64,000 nt of DNA from Mesorhizobium terrae (GCF_008727715.1 NZ_CP044217.1:124001-188000), one strand, 5' to 3'. Shown: positions 17,502 to 26,308, numbered from the stretch's first letter. Notes: generated from the sequence alone by a model not told the origin. Translations and numbers: made by a program.

Positions 17502-17928
17502 ACTGTTGCCCGGCCGGCTGCACCTCAAGCCGGCCCGGCCAACTCGTGCTGGCGATGAACCATTGTGGATGGTTTTCAAGCATATCGGGTCGCCCTTGTG
17601 GGCTTTACAGTTTTTACGCTCTGCTGGCGGGTGTGTCGTGCAATCGAGCGACTACGCCCCGATTGGCAGCGACATACGCGGAACGTGCCTCGCTCCCATT
17701 GCGCCGCCGGCAGCCCGTTGTTCGAAGCGCCGGCCGAATTGCTGACTGACACCCTGCTGGAGGCGCAGCCGTTCGCCGGGCGCACCTATATGACGGACAG
17801 GCGGATAACCGAAATCCCGGTTATCCGCGATCGAAGGGAAAGGGCGGCTTTCCAAAATCGCGATGTCCGCGTGGATGCCATTCGACGATGTTGCAAGGCA
17901 CTTGCGGGCCATGCGATGAACGGCTCCG
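17502..17928. other. gene-poor stretch with hairpin copy 2
   Basis: No reading frame here resembles a protein family. The stretch separates the FAS1 remnant from the convergent XRE regulator gene and contains the hairpin repeat at 17801-17828. Confidence 0.6.
17801..17828. repeat. hairpin element, copy 2 (ATAACCG core)
   Basis: Perfect inverted repeat: arms GCGGATAACCG and CGGTTATCCGC around AAATCC. Core and loop equal those of the copy at 2554-2583, but the outer stem bases differ on both sides so that pairing is kept. The conserved structure suggests a mobile or regulatory hairpin family. Confidence 0.75.
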
Positions 17929-18228
17929 TTATGGTACTCTGTCGTTCGCGACGACCCCACCTTCGCCTTCAAGACGGGCGATCTGACGAGCTTCGGCTGC
18001 GGTAAACTTCAGTCTTACACCGATGCCGCCTCCGTTCTCGCCGATGAACACTGCCCCGAAGTCCTCGAGCGTAGACCTGAGCGTCTCGATGATCCTGTCG
18101 TCAGGCTTGCTGATCTGGCGCTCGAAGTCATGGATGACCTTTTCGTCGACTCCTGACCTGAGGCTTAGCTTGCCACGCGTGATTTCAACCAAAGCTCTTG
18201 CCGCACGACATTGCGAAGCCGAAATCAT
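17929..18228 (-). CDS. XRE-family transcriptional regulator (short rhizobial type)
   Basis: A 99-residue protein with an N-terminal Cro/CI-type helix-turn-helix: SASQCRAARALVEITRGKLSLRSGV, then ISKPDDRIIETLRSTLEDFGAVFIGENGGGIGVRL. This compact layout with a beta-type C terminus ending GVRLKF is common in Rhizobiales, usually of unknown target. It is the last minus-strand gene before lrgAB, about 190 bases away, and does not overlap it. Start ATG 18228. The frame is intact. Confidence 0.85.
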   Translation of the reverse strand: MISASQCRAARALVEITRGKLSLRSGVDEKVIHDFERQISKPDDRIIETLRSTLEDFGAVFIGENGGGIGVRLKFTAAEARQIARLEGEGGVVANDRVP

Positions 18229-18418
18229 TGCGTTCTCCGGATTGAAATAGCCCCATTGTGTCCGTCGACCGCACGGGGCCGTTCGGCCGTTGGAATGTAC
18301 CCTTGGTACCTTACGTCATGCGTTCCGGATGTGCCAGCCGCGCCCCGCCCTTCGCTAAAAGCGCGTCACGGGCTGCGTGCGGCCGCGGCTCAACCGGGTG
18401 GCAGCGGCGATGCATATT

Positions 18419-19135
18419 CTACAGGAACGCTCTGACGAGGAGCGGAACGATCAGAGAGGTCGAGATCGCGGTCAGAGCCATAGCGATACCGGCGAAAAGC
18501 CCGGCGGTCTCATCGACGTCGAACGCCCGCGCCGTCCCGATGCCGTGAGAGGTAAGCCCGACTGCGAAGCCGCGAGCGGCATAGTCGTTGACGCGCATTG
18601 CATTCATGAACGGAGTGACGAGAAGAGCGCCTGCTATCCCGGTGAGAACGACCAGGACCGCCGTTAGCGACGGGTTTCCTCCCAACGACTCTGAAATGGC
18701 CATCGCAATGCCAGCAGTGGCCGACTTGGGCAAAAAGGCGATCAGTACATCGCGCGAAAGGCCGCCCCACATTCCAAGAAGCATGACCGAAACGGGTGCC
18801 GTGAGAGACCCAACGGCAAGGGCGGCCATCATCGGCATGAACATGCGCTTGACTTGTTTCCATTGGCGAAACAGAGGCACGGCAATCGCAACTGTGGCCG
18901 GCCCGAGAAGGAAATGTATATACTGAGCGCCTTCGAAGAATTTGTGGTACGGCTCGCCGGACAGTTGCAAGGCGGCGCCTAACAGAACAATGGAGATCAG
19001 CACCGGGTTCGCCAGCGGATGGCGGTTCAGATGCGTGGAAACAAAGACCGCAAAGATCCAGGCGAAGAGAGTGAGGGTCAGCCACAGCAACGGCGACGTG
19101 GACAGGTAGACCCATAGTTCCGCCGGATGTCGCAT
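18419..19135 (-). CDS. lrgB: LrgB/CidB-family membrane protein
   Basis: A 238-residue polytopic protein with the LrgB family blocks NPVLISIVLLGAALQLSG, FLLGPATVAIAVPLFRQW, LPKSATAGIAMAISESLGG and GLTSHGIGTARAFDVDE. Together with LrgA it forms the CidAB/LrgAB type system, proposed to control murein hydrolase export and cell lysis, and in some bacteria implicated in pyruvate or glycolate movement (PLGG relatives). The start lies 4 bases after the lrgA stop, so the two form an operon. Confidence 0.92.
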   Translation of the reverse strand: MRHPAELWVYLSTSPLLWLTLTLFAWIFAVFVSTHLNRHPLANPVLISIVLLGAALQLSGEPYHKFFEGAQYIHFLLGPATVAIAVPLFRQWKQVKRMFMPMMAALAVGSLTAPVSVMLLGMWGGLSRDVLIAFLPKSATAGIAMAISESLGGNPSLTAVLVVLTGIAGALLVTPFMNAMRVNDYAARGFAVGLTSHGIGTARAFDVDETAGLFAGIAMALTAISTSLIVPLLVRAFL

Positions 19136-19139
19136 TCAC

Positions 19140-19499
19140 TCAGCTCCTGCCCATCAGCCGCTTCACCGCAATGAACGTCCAGACGGTGGCGGCCAAGGTC
19201 AACAGGGCGGAGGCGACGAGGATCGCCAACAGGATGATTGCCTGGCTTTGTAGCTCGCTCCACAGCGCCACGATGCCGACGCCCGCGGGCACAAACAACA
19301 AACCGAGATTGCTCAGGAAGCCGTCGGCTGCGGTTTCTGCCTCGTTGAACAAGCCGATCCCTGCCACCTCACTCAGCTGCATTGCAATGAAAAGCAGAAC
19401 CAGTCCCACAACGGGGCCCGGCAAGGGAATGCCGGAACTGAAAACGATGCTTTCTCCGACAAGCTGAAACAACAGAAGTAAGGCAATCCCCTTAATCAT
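19140..19499 (-). CDS. lrgA: LrgA/CidA-family holin-like protein
   Basis: A 119-residue membrane protein with four hydrophobic segments and the family motifs LLLLFQLVGESIV, IPLPGPVVGLVLLF and LGLLFVPAGVGIV. It is the usual partner of LrgB and is thought to act as a holin-like or anti-holin-like subunit in the cytoplasmic membrane. It heads the lrgAB pair; upstream (minus-strand direction) is the 500-base AT-rich region 19500-20016, where its promoter should lie. Confidence 0.92.
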   Translation of the reverse strand: MIKGIALLLLFQLVGESIVFSSGIPLPGPVVGLVLLFIAMQLSEVAGIGLFNEAETAADGFLSNLGLLFVPAGVGIVALWSELQSQAIILLAILVASALLTLAATVWTFIAVKRLMGRS

Positions 19500-20016
19500 T
19501 GGCGATCCTTTGACGGGGCCGAGCTCGACAGCCAGCCTATGTCGAACCAGACAGAACGTCTATTTGACAAAATTCAGCATATTTCTGCTTCGGGCTCAGC
19601 GGCATCTACCGAAAACGAGAGAGCGGAGTTTCCTCGATCCGTCAATGCTGGCGCGCTTGGCTGCCTTCAAGCCTCGGCTGATTTGAAGTAGGCTAGTAGG
19701 AAGAAATCTAGCGCAGAAGAAGAGCAGATAAAATATTAGTCCTGGTTCTCTATGTAATAATATTTAGAAATAACATTTTTATGCATATTCGCCCATTGGT
19801 CGGTTATGAAAATATTTCACAAACTTGAAATCTCAAAATAAACATATATATGAAATGTATGCACATGGATACATACATCAAGATTTCGAGGCTTGCAGGG
19901 GAAGGGCGCGTGTCTTCCCGGAGCAGGTCTTTCACTCCTTGATTCCGCACGTAATCCTGCTCCGGGACATTCCCTAAATTGCGGTTCATTCCTGCGGCGC
20001 TGAGAGCGCTGCATCG
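19500..20016. other. AT-rich intergenic region
   Basis: Bases 19690-19880 are much richer in A and T than the rest of the window, with runs such as TAATAATATTTAGAAATAA and a short dyad ATGTAT-N8-ATACAT near 19855-19874. No coding frame is convincing. It probably holds the lrgA promoter and may be foreign sequence or a protein-bound, curved region. Confidence 0.55.
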
Positions 20017-20205
20017 ATGGAGCGTGACATGAGAATATCCCGTTCACGGCATATCTGCCATTTCTGCAACCGCTCGCTGCCGAGAGCCGCCGCCAGATGT
20101 CCTTGGTGCATTGCCATGATGGTGGTGCCTTCAATGTTGACGGATCATCCGTCTCCGCGTCATTCCCCGATTGCCCGTTTGGCATCGAGGGATGCACAGC
20201 TATGA
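20017..20205 (+). CDS. small ORF with CxxC-N13-CxxC zinc-ribbon-like pattern
   Basis: A 62-codon frame (alternative ATG at 20029) with CHFCNRSLPRAAARCPWC, two CxxC pairs spaced as in a zinc ribbon. The rest is featureless and the 3' part overlaps the upstream end of the EIIA frame. There is no good ribosome binding site. It may be a small zinc-binding protein, a frameshifted longer one, or chance. Confidence 0.3.
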   Translation: MERDMRISRSRHICHFCNRSLPRAAARCPWCIAMMVVPSMLTDHPSPRHSPIARLASRDAQL

Positions 20206-21071
20206 ACATCCCGTTGAGCCGAATGCAGCGAGACGATGCCTTCGCCAACATCGTTTCAGTCCGGGATTTCAATGACCGAGGCAGTCGCGACCCGTATGCC
20301 GGTTTCGCATCCAGGGCGGGCACAGGCGACTTTCTCGACTTCGGCGCAGTTGACGATCCGAAAGCGTTCTCCGGACAGGGCTTCGGCGAGGCCACGCCTT
20401 ATCGGACGAACATCGTCGCTTTCCTTGCTGAGCAAAATGTCGTGTTGGGCTTGCCGGCCAACGACAAGCGGTCGACGCTCGTCAGATTGGCTGCCCGGCT
20501 CGGCGACCAGGCTGGGTTGAGTCGCGGTGCCGTTCTTGCGGCAATGCTTCGCCGTGAGCGCCTCGGCTCGACCGCTATCGGACATGGCGTTGCGATTCCC
20601 CATGCGCGGCTTGAGGGAATTTCGCAGCCGCAGGCGGTGCTCGCGACTTTGCGGCGCCCGGTCTGGTTCGACGCGCCGGACGAACGGCCGGTGGACCTGC
20701 TGCTCGCCATTTTGTGGCCGAAGGTCGATAGCGCGGGCTTTCTGCGCGCCTTGGCCCACGTCAGCCGCCTTCTGAGGGACGAAGGACTCCGCGAGAGCCT
20801 CCGATTGACCAAAACGCCAGCGGAAGCTCTTGCCTGCATCGAAGTCTTTGAAGAAAAGATCGTCCATCCATCCGACGGCGATGATCCGACGTCGTCAGAA
20901 CCTGCTTCTGACCTTAGAGCGTCGTGCCGGCTTGCGAGTGGGCACCGCGCCAAACGACCTTCGATCAAGAACTGGCCAACGGTAGATAGTGACCATGCAC
21001 AATCTCCCGATCTCCGTTGCTCTGGTCATCTGCGTGGCGGCAGCTTTTCTAGCGGTCTCGGTTGCCGCTAA
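20202..21071 (+). CDS. PTS EIIA (fructose/nitrogen type) domain protein
   Basis: The central part, from LAEQNVVLGLPANDKRSTLVRLAARLGDQAG through ERLGSTAIGHGVAIPHARLEGI to LAHVSRLLRDEGLRESLRL, is a PTS EIIA type 2 domain with the phosphorylatable histidine in AIPHAR, as in PtsN. PtsN proteins are regulatory, affecting potassium transport and nitrogen balance. Here the domain has an extra N-terminal stretch of about 60-95 residues without recognisable family, and a basic C-terminal tail after residue 220 that does not look like PtsN, so the true end may be near 20870 with a frameshift. The start is uncertain (20097, 20202 or later). Confidence 0.7.
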   Translation: MNIPLSRMQRDDAFANIVSVRDFNDRGSRDPYAGFASRAGTGDFLDFGAVDDPKAFSGQGFGEATPYRTNIVAFLAEQNVVLGLPANDKRSTLVRLAARLGDQAGLSRGAVLAAMLRRERLGSTAIGHGVAIPHARLEGISQPQAVLATLRRPVWFDAPDERPVDLLLAILWPKVDSAGFLRALAHVSRLLRDEGLRESLRLTKTPAEALACIEVFEEKIVHPSDGDDPTSSEPASDLRASCRLASGHRAKRPSIKNWPTVDSDHAQSPDLRCSGHLRGGSFSSGLGCR

Positions 21072-21114
21072 TGAAGATCCAACTCGTTGGGCGAAGAGAC
21101 TGCGGGAAGGGTGA
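20995..21114 (+). CDS. possible small single-span membrane protein
   Basis: A 39-codon ORF starting MHNLPISVALVICVAAAFLA and ending WAKRLREG. One hydrophobic helix is followed by a basic tail, like many small stress-induced membrane proteins. It overlaps the doubtful 3' tail of the EIIA frame. No family is recognised and there is no strong ribosome binding site. Confidence 0.3.
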   Translation: MHNLPISVALVICVAAAFLAVSVAANEDPTRWAKRLREG

Positions 21115-21148
21115 CTTTCTTCTGAAACTCACAGTGATCGAAACCGGC

Positions 21149-21174
21149 GGAACCTTTCCGCCACCACCGGTGTT
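21149..21174 (+). promoter_or_regulatory. possible EcfG (general stress) promoter
   Basis: GGAAC at 21149-21153, 17 bases, TGTT at 21171-21174. The known alphaproteobacterial sigma-EcfG consensus is GGAAC-N16/17-CGTT, so one base of the -10 differs. The position fits the 21198 gene: transcript start near 21182 and a GGAGG site at 21185-21189. Confidence 0.35.
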
Positions 21175-21197
21175 CGTCTGGTCTGGAGGAATCAACC

Positions 21198-21566
21198 ATG
21201 CCCGACGACCCAAATTACGAGACAGGTGCCCGCGAGCCGGTGGAGAAGAAGCAGCCCGACGCGAACGAAGATGTTTCGCAGGGCACCGCTACCAACAAGT
21301 TGCCGCCGACGCCGTTCGGCAATTCTGAGCCCGTCGATGACGTGGACGAAAAGCCCCGGCATTCCGACGGTCAAAGTCTACCGTTTGAAGGATCGCCCAG
21401 CCCTTCTACCGAGCAGATAGCGGGGGCTGGCCCCGCAATCTCTGAACGTTCGAAGGATGCCCACGCTTCGGGCCCCAATAGGCAACCGGGTGCCTATGTC
21501 GAGGATGACCCGCTGCCGAACCTTCCTGACGGCGGGGCGAGCGCCGCCGAAGGCAAGCCCCGATAG
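21198..21566 (+). CDS. hypothetical acidic, intrinsically disordered protein
   Basis: ATG 21198 follows GGAGGA at good spacing. The 122-residue product is rich in Pro, Glu, Asp, Ser and Gly (MPDDPNYETGAREPVEKKQP at the start) with no hydrophobic core, so it should be disordered. Such proteins are common in rhizobial general-stress regulons, and an EcfG-like promoter lies upstream, but no homologous family is recognised. The function is unknown. Confidence 0.6.
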   Translation: MPDDPNYETGAREPVEKKQPDANEDVSQGTATNKLPPTPFGNSEPVDDVDEKPRHSDGQSLPFEGSPSPSTEQIAGAGPAISERSKDAHASGPNRQPGAYVEDDPLPNLPDGGASAAEGKPR

Positions 21567-21999
21567 CAAGGTGAGGAACTAGCAAAGTGAAAGCATCCAT
21601 TCGCGGCTCTATTATGCTGCCAGTCATCAAGCGTGCCGAGCCTCCACTCCCGGAATGGAAACTGCACGCTATCGAGATTGGCCATGCGGAGGCTCGACGT
21701 GCAGCGGCGAGTTCGAGGGCGAAAAAACCTTCTGTTCAGAAATCGGTTGCTCTTTCGCGCCCGGCCATTGCGTTCAGTTCCTTGGTCAGTTCAGTGCTAG
21801 GGTTGGCGTTGACCTAGGATATGCAGGAGCGGGGCGAATAGTGCCCTCAGTCTGCTGCAACCAATGCCTTCGACGCGCGTTCTTACCGAGGAAACCAGGA
21901 ATGTGTTTGCGGCCTATGCTCGCCGACGAGAAATTCTCGTGGAGGATACGCTGCCGTACATCAAGCGCCAGATCCGTAGCAGCAGGGGAGCGTGAATTG
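21567..21999. other. stretch without convincing genes
   Basis: A 76-codon frame from GTG/ATG around 21587 (MKASIRGSIMLPVIKRAEPP) has no recognisable family and no good ribosome binding site. The region merges at its right end into the decayed sugar-binding protein. Confidence 0.5.
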
Positions 22000-22504
22000 C
22001 CGCCTCACGTCCCAAACAGCGAACAGGCCGGCTAGGTCGGGATTTCCCTGCAGCAGCCCGGCGGTCGCGGCCTTGGCCTGCGTCACATCGGCGAACTTGC
22101 CGCGCACCAGTGACAAATCCGGCCGATGGGTGGCCATCCACTTGCGGAAAGCGATCTCGCGGTCGTGCGTGGCAAAGAAATCCACCCCATAGGCAAAACG
22201 CCAACCAACCCAACAGCCAGCAGTTCCGCCCCAATCTGCCCGAGGCCGAAATTGTCGGTGGAAATAACGCTGACATAGTCCTTGCCCGGCAGCATGCCGG
22301 TCGGTGCGTTGTCGAGCAGCAGAAGCTTCTTCCCCGCCGCCGCTATCGCGCGATGGGCATCGGCCGCCCTGGCGCTACCGATGGGGCCGTTCAATTCGGC
22401 GATCTGCCTGTCGACGTCGAAGGCGCAATCGATGACCTCGACCACCGCCGCGCCATAGCGGCCGAGCGGGGGGCGGAGCCGCCCGCAGGATTGTATCGCG
22501 GTTA
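22000..22504 (-). pseudogene. periplasmic sugar-binding protein (RbsB/LacI type), remnant
   Basis: Read on the minus strand, one frame gives KKLLLLDNAPTGMLPGKDYV and SVISTDNFGLGQIGAELLA, typical of ribose-type ABC substrate-binding proteins, and a second frame continues FFATHDREIAFRKWM, KAATAGLLQGNPDLAGLFAVWD. The frames switch near 22200. Both ends are missing: the N-terminal part stops at the IS5 element (22505) and the C-terminal part fades near 22010. It is a decayed gene cut by the insertion. Confidence 0.7.
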
Positions 22505-22524
22505 CTAGGCTCAGGACTCATTGC

Positions 22525-22908
22525 TCATAGCCAGAAGATTACGGTTGCAGCCAGAGAGATGGCGGAGAAGAAGGCCATTGGACACCTGTCGTAGCGTGTA
22601 GCGACACGCCGCCAGTTGAGACGCCCGAACATGACCTCGATCCGGTTGCGTCGTTTGTAGCGCCGCTTGTCGTATTTGATGGTCTTATTCCGGGATTTCC
22701 TGCCCGGAATGCAGGGAGTGATGCCCTTCGCCTGTAAAGCGTCACGAAACCAGTCGGCATCATACCGGTCGGCCAGCAGCCATTTGGCCTTGGGAAGCTC
22801 GTCAAGCAAGGCGACAGCGCCGGTGTAATCGCTGACCTGACCTGCTGTTATGAAGAAGCTGATCGGGCGACCATTCGCATCCGTTACGGCATGAAGCTTG
22901 GTGTTCAT
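22525..22908 (-). CDS. IS5-family transposase, OrfB (catalytic C-terminal part)
   Basis: The frame is in register with the -1 slip from OrfA (joined sequence GGAGRLIGRTKGGMNTKLHAV). It contains LLADRYDADWFRDAL with the second catalytic Asp and RRYKRRNRIEVMFGRLNWRRVATRYDR with the catalytic Glu and the Y-x2-R-x3-E-type signature of IS5-family DDE transposases. The separate ATG at 22908 may not be used in vivo. Confidence 0.9.
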   Translation of the reverse strand: MNTKLHAVTDANGRPISFFITAGQVSDYTGAVALLDELPKAKWLLADRYDADWFRDALQAKGITPCIPGRKSRNKTIKYDKRRYKRRNRIEVMFGRLNWRRVATRYDRCPMAFFSAISLAATVIFWL

Positions 22909-22928
22909 GCCGCCTTTCGTGCGTCCAA

Positions 22929-23279
22929 TCAGGCGGCCAGCGCCCCCTTTTTTACCCGCAGGCTGGAAGCCGTGCGGTGGGCCTTGAGATAGGTCGCGTC
23001 GATCATGATCGTCTTGCGCTCCGGAGCCTCAGGCACAGCCAGGCCTTCCATCATCTGGATAAAGATACCTTTGTCGCCCCAGCGCTTCCAACGATTATAA
23101 AGCGTCTTTGCAGGGCCGTATTCCTTCGGCGCATCGCACCACCTGAGCCCATTGCGGTTGACGAAGATGATGCCACTCAGAACGCGCCGATCATCAACGC
23201 GCTGGCGGCCATGGCTCTTGGGAAAATAGGGCTGGAGACGAGCCATTTGCTCGTCCGTCAGCCAAAACAAATTACTCAT
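22929..23279 (-). CDS. IS5-family transposase, OrfA
   Basis: A 116-residue frame starting MSNLFWLTDEQMARLQPYFP with the DUF4096-type N-terminal domain (VDDRRVLSGIIFVNRNGLRWCD, YNRWKRWGDKGIF) and the first catalytic Asp in TIMIDATYLKAHRTA. It ends just after the slippery run (minus strand AAAAAAGGGGG, 22953-22943). A -1 slip there joins it to OrfB to give the full DDE transposase, the known expression mode of IS427-group elements. Confidence 0.92.
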   Translation of the reverse strand: MSNLFWLTDEQMARLQPYFPKSHGRQRVDDRRVLSGIIFVNRNGLRWCDAPKEYGPAKTLYNRWKRWGDKGIFIQMMEGLAVPEAPERKTIMIDATYLKAHRTASSLRVKKGALAA

Positions 23280-23346
23280 CAGTCAGGCTCCTGCACACCA
23301 GCCTGAATCATAGCCAGCACTTCAAATCAATGGGTCCTGAGCCTAG

Positions 23347-23657
23347 GTCGGCCCGACCATCTTCGGCAACGTCACTTCCAACATGACGCGAGGTGTTCGG
23401 TCCTGTGTTGGTGGTCATTCCATAGACTATGCCAGGTGGACCCAGATCGATGACAGGATCAGGCCAAGTTCGACTAGGGTGGAAACGAGCAAACGACCCG
23501 ACGACGCGAAACTCTCGAAGCGCTGGTGCGGGGTTGGTCGAGGGAGGTAGCGTTTTGCCCGGCTCGACCTTAAAAAAGAAAAGATCCTTGAGCATACTGA
23601 GCCGTCCATCGGCTTGAACGGACACTACAGACGCCGTCCAGCGGCATAGAGAGCAAA
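23347..23657. other. region between IS5 and the LysR gene
   Basis: About 310 bases with no convincing gene in any frame. It should contain the promoter and autoregulatory site of the LysR gene at 23658; I could not define a clear dyad. Confidence 0.5.
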
Positions 23658-24578
23658 GTGACCATTGAACTGCGCCATCTTCGGGTCTTCGTCGCGGTCG
23701 CAAAAGAGGGCAATTTTCGGCGTGCAGCTGAGCGACTGAACATTGCGCAACCGGCGCTCAGCCGAACAATCCGCGACCTGGAACAACTGCTCGGCGTTCA
23801 GCTTTTCGAGCGCACGACCCGTTCCGTGGTCCTAACCGCAGCCGGGCAGGTATTCCTTCCCGAGGTGAATGATCTTCTTGAGCATCTCGCCGCTGCCATT
23901 CGCGTCACCCGCCGGGTTGAAGAGGGCGATCTCGGCTCCCTCACCGTTGGCTTCAATGACTTTGCCATAAATGACTCACTGCCGAAGATCATCCGCGACT
24001 TTCGCTCGCTTAATCCAGGAATTGAGATCGAACTTCGATCTATGAGTTCACCGGACATGGCCGACGCCCTGCGCAAGCGGCGCTTAGACATCGGCTTCCT
24101 TTCCGGCGAGCATCTCGTCGCGGGTTTGGAATATGAAGTGCTGCGCCGTGAGAGGCTGATCTGCCTTTTGCCGAGGGGGCATGCGCTCGCCGATGCCGCG
24201 GCCATCGATCTTACCGCCCTGGCCGAAGAACCGTTTGTGCTGGGAGCGACCGGCTCTTGGGACACATTCATCGATGTGGTCGACGCTTTCTGCATGTCTG
24301 CGGGCTTTCGCCCGCGCGTGGTGCAGGAAGCAGCCCATTCTGACGGTATCGTCAATCTCGTAGCCGCTGGTATGGGGATATCAGTTTATGTGGACGCGGC
24401 CTGGCTTAAGATCCGACAGGACATCGTCCTTCGGCGTTTTCACCAGCATCCTCCGCCGTTCGCGACCGTGGCTGCATGGCATCCAGACCTCAAATCCAAA
24501 GCGCTTCAGAAATTTGTCGCTCTCGCTCGAAAGACCTTGCTCGCAAACGAGCGAAACCCGGACGTATTCAGCTATTGA
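23658..24578 (+). CDS. LysR-family transcriptional regulator
   Basis: A 306-residue protein, the normal LysR length, from GTG 23658. The winged helix-turn-helix is at the N terminus (ELRHLRVFVAVAKEGNFRRA, AERLNIAQPALSRTIRDLEQ), and a type 2 periplasmic-binding-like effector domain follows (GDLGSLTVGF, LPRGHALAD). It is transcribed in the same direction as, and 115 bases before, the peptide ABC transporter operon, so it may control it, although LysR genes more often lie divergent to their targets. It is intact. Confidence 0.93.
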   Translation: MTIELRHLRVFVAVAKEGNFRRAAERLNIAQPALSRTIRDLEQLLGVQLFERTTRSVVLTAAGQVFLPEVNDLLEHLAAAIRVTRRVEEGDLGSLTVGFNDFAINDSLPKIIRDFRSLNPGIEIELRSMSSPDMADALRKRRLDIGFLSGEHLVAGLEYEVLRRERLICLLPRGHALADAAAIDLTALAEEPFVLGATGSWDTFIDVVDAFCMSAGFRPRVVQEAAHSDGIVNLVAAGMGISVYVDAAWLKIRQDIVLRRFHQHPPPFATVAAWHPDLKSKALQKFVALARKTLLANERNPDVFSY

Positions 24579-24692
24579 TGCCGCAAGCGCATCAATAATG
24601 GGGAAATCAGTATTAGAAATTGCCTCATCGAACCAATAGCGTCGACCCAACGGAGACACCGTAAAGACCTCGGGATGAAATGGGAGATTTCG

Positions 24693-26285
24693 ATGATACT
24701 GGCACGTACCATCACAGCGTCAGCCAGCGCCTTTGCCCTTGGGCTCGGCCTGGCAATGGGCCTCGCCCACGCAGGAAATACAAACACCTTCCGCATGATG
24801 TCCGGCGAGCCGCGCTTTATGGACCCCAACCTGGCGACGGACTACTCCATTTACGTCAATGCCCAGCTCTTCGAGCCATTGGCACGCATAGACGAGAAGG
24901 GCAATCTGGTACTTCGCCAAGCAAAGAGCATCGACTTGGCGCCCGATGGCAGAACATGGACCATCACACTCGACCCCGCCTACAAATGGTCGAATGGCGA
25001 CCCGGTCACGGCCCAAGATTGGGTTTACTCCTGGAAGCGCATTCTCGATCCTAGGCTAGCCAGCGAAGTCGCCCCCTTTTTGAGCGACGTCGAAAATGCC
25101 GAAGCTTACAACAAAGGTAAGATCACGGATCCAGACGCTGTCGGCATCAAGGCGACTGGCGAATTTACATTTCAAGTCAAGACATCGGTTGTGGCTCCCT
25201 ATTTTCGTGCCAAGCTTGCCTTGCCGTACCTGACCCCGGTCCCGAAAGCTGTTGTGGAGAAGGCAGGCGATAAGTGGATCGCGCCAGAGAACATGCTGTC
25301 CAACGGCCCATATAAGCTGGCGAGCCGCATCAACGACCAGTCGATCACGATGGAGGCCAATCCATACTACGGTGGTCAGAAGCCGCAGATCGGGAAGATC
25401 GAGATAACGGTCGCTTCGGACGATCTGTGCACGGCACAATTGCGAGCTTTCGAAGCCAGCGAGATCGACTTTGCCTCCTGCGTTCCGCCCCAAGACATAC
25501 CTCGGGTCAAGGCCGACGCAGAGCTTTCCTCGCAACTCGTGCCGTACGCCATTCCAGGCACCATCTGGGCACAGTACGACCTCACCCGTGCCCCTTGGAA
25601 TGACAAAAGGGTTCGACAAGCGCTAAGTCTGGCCGTCGACCGCAAGGCGATTGTTGCTGCGGTGAGCGATGATACCGCCAATCCGACAGCCACAGTCCTG
25701 CCTGCGTCGATCGCGGGCAGTAACACTGCAGATGCGTTGAAGGGATCAGTAGACGATGCGAAGAAGCTGCTGGCCGAGGCCGGGTTCCCGGACGGCAAGG
25801 GCTTCCCTCAATTCACCATCACTGCTTCGGCCAATCGTGGCCAGCCGCTGATTGCCCAGCTCCTTCAGCAGATGTGGCAGGACAATCTCGGGGTAACAGC
25901 CACGATCAATGTCCTTGAGGAGAACGCATACCGCGCTTGGGTCAAATCGCGAAAAACCGAACCCTACGATGTCATGATTAATCAGTGGTATTCGGACTAT
26001 TCCGACCCGGCGAATTGGTTCGGCGAGCTCTTCATCGGCGATTATCGCAACAACCATTTCACGACGCCCGAATTCGCCGACCTGGTTGCGAAGGGAAATG
26101 TAGAGACCGATCCAGCAAAGCGGATCGAGATCTTCAAGGCCGCCAACAAGATCCTGGAAGACGCGGCACCTATGATCCCCCTCTACAATCCGACTGACCT
26201 GTGGCTGATCAAGCCAAACGTCAAGAACCTTCAGCACGAGGGTGTTCTGGATTTATACCATATTGGTGAAGCCAATATCGAATAG
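24693..26285 (+). CDS. oppA: oligopeptide ABC transporter, periplasmic binding protein
   Basis: About 530 residues from ATG 24693, preferred over 24675 because GGGAG lies seven bases before it and the protein then begins with a clean signal peptide (MILARTITASASAFALGLGL, cleavage near AHAG). The SBP family 5 pattern follows: FRMMSGEPRFMDPNLATDYS, LFEPLARIDEKGNLV, AKSIDLAPDGRTWTITL, KWSNGDPVTAQDWVYSWKR and VRQALSLAVDRKAIV. It captures peptides in the periplasm for the permease encoded directly downstream. It belongs to the OppA/MppA subgroup; its exact ligand is unknown. Confidence 0.93.
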   Translation: MILARTITASASAFALGLGLAMGLAHAGNTNTFRMMSGEPRFMDPNLATDYSIYVNAQLFEPLARIDEKGNLVLRQAKSIDLAPDGRTWTITLDPAYKWSNGDPVTAQDWVYSWKRILDPRLASEVAPFLSDVENAEAYNKGKITDPDAVGIKATGEFTFQVKTSVVAPYFRAKLALPYLTPVPKAVVEKAGDKWIAPENMLSNGPYKLASRINDQSITMEANPYYGGQKPQIGKIEITVASDDLCTAQLRAFEASEIDFASCVPPQDIPRVKADAELSSQLVPYAIPGTIWAQYDLTRAPWNDKRVRQALSLAVDRKAIVAAVSDDTANPTATVLPASIAGSNTADALKGSVDDAKKLLAEAGFPDGKGFPQFTITASANRGQPLIAQLLQQMWQDNLGVTATINVLEENAYRAWVKSRKTEPYDVMINQWYSDYSDPANWFGELFIGDYRNNHFTTPEFADLVAKGNVETDPAKRIEIFKAANKILEDAAPMIPLYNPTDLWLIKPNVKNLQHEGVLDLYHIGEANIE

Positions 26286-26308
26286 AACCGTCGGGAATGG
26301 GTGGATCG

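Larger units (their letters stand above)
22509..23342 (-). mobile_element. IS5-family insertion sequence (IS427-like), 834 bp
   Basis: The ends form inverted repeats GCTCAGGACTCATTG (left) and its complement with one mismatch (right, CAATGGGTCCTGAGC). Each side is flanked by CTAG (22505-22508 and 23343-23346), consistent with a target duplication. Between them lie two overlapping transposase frames on the minus strand joined by a slippery A6G5 run. The element looks complete. Confidence 0.9.
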
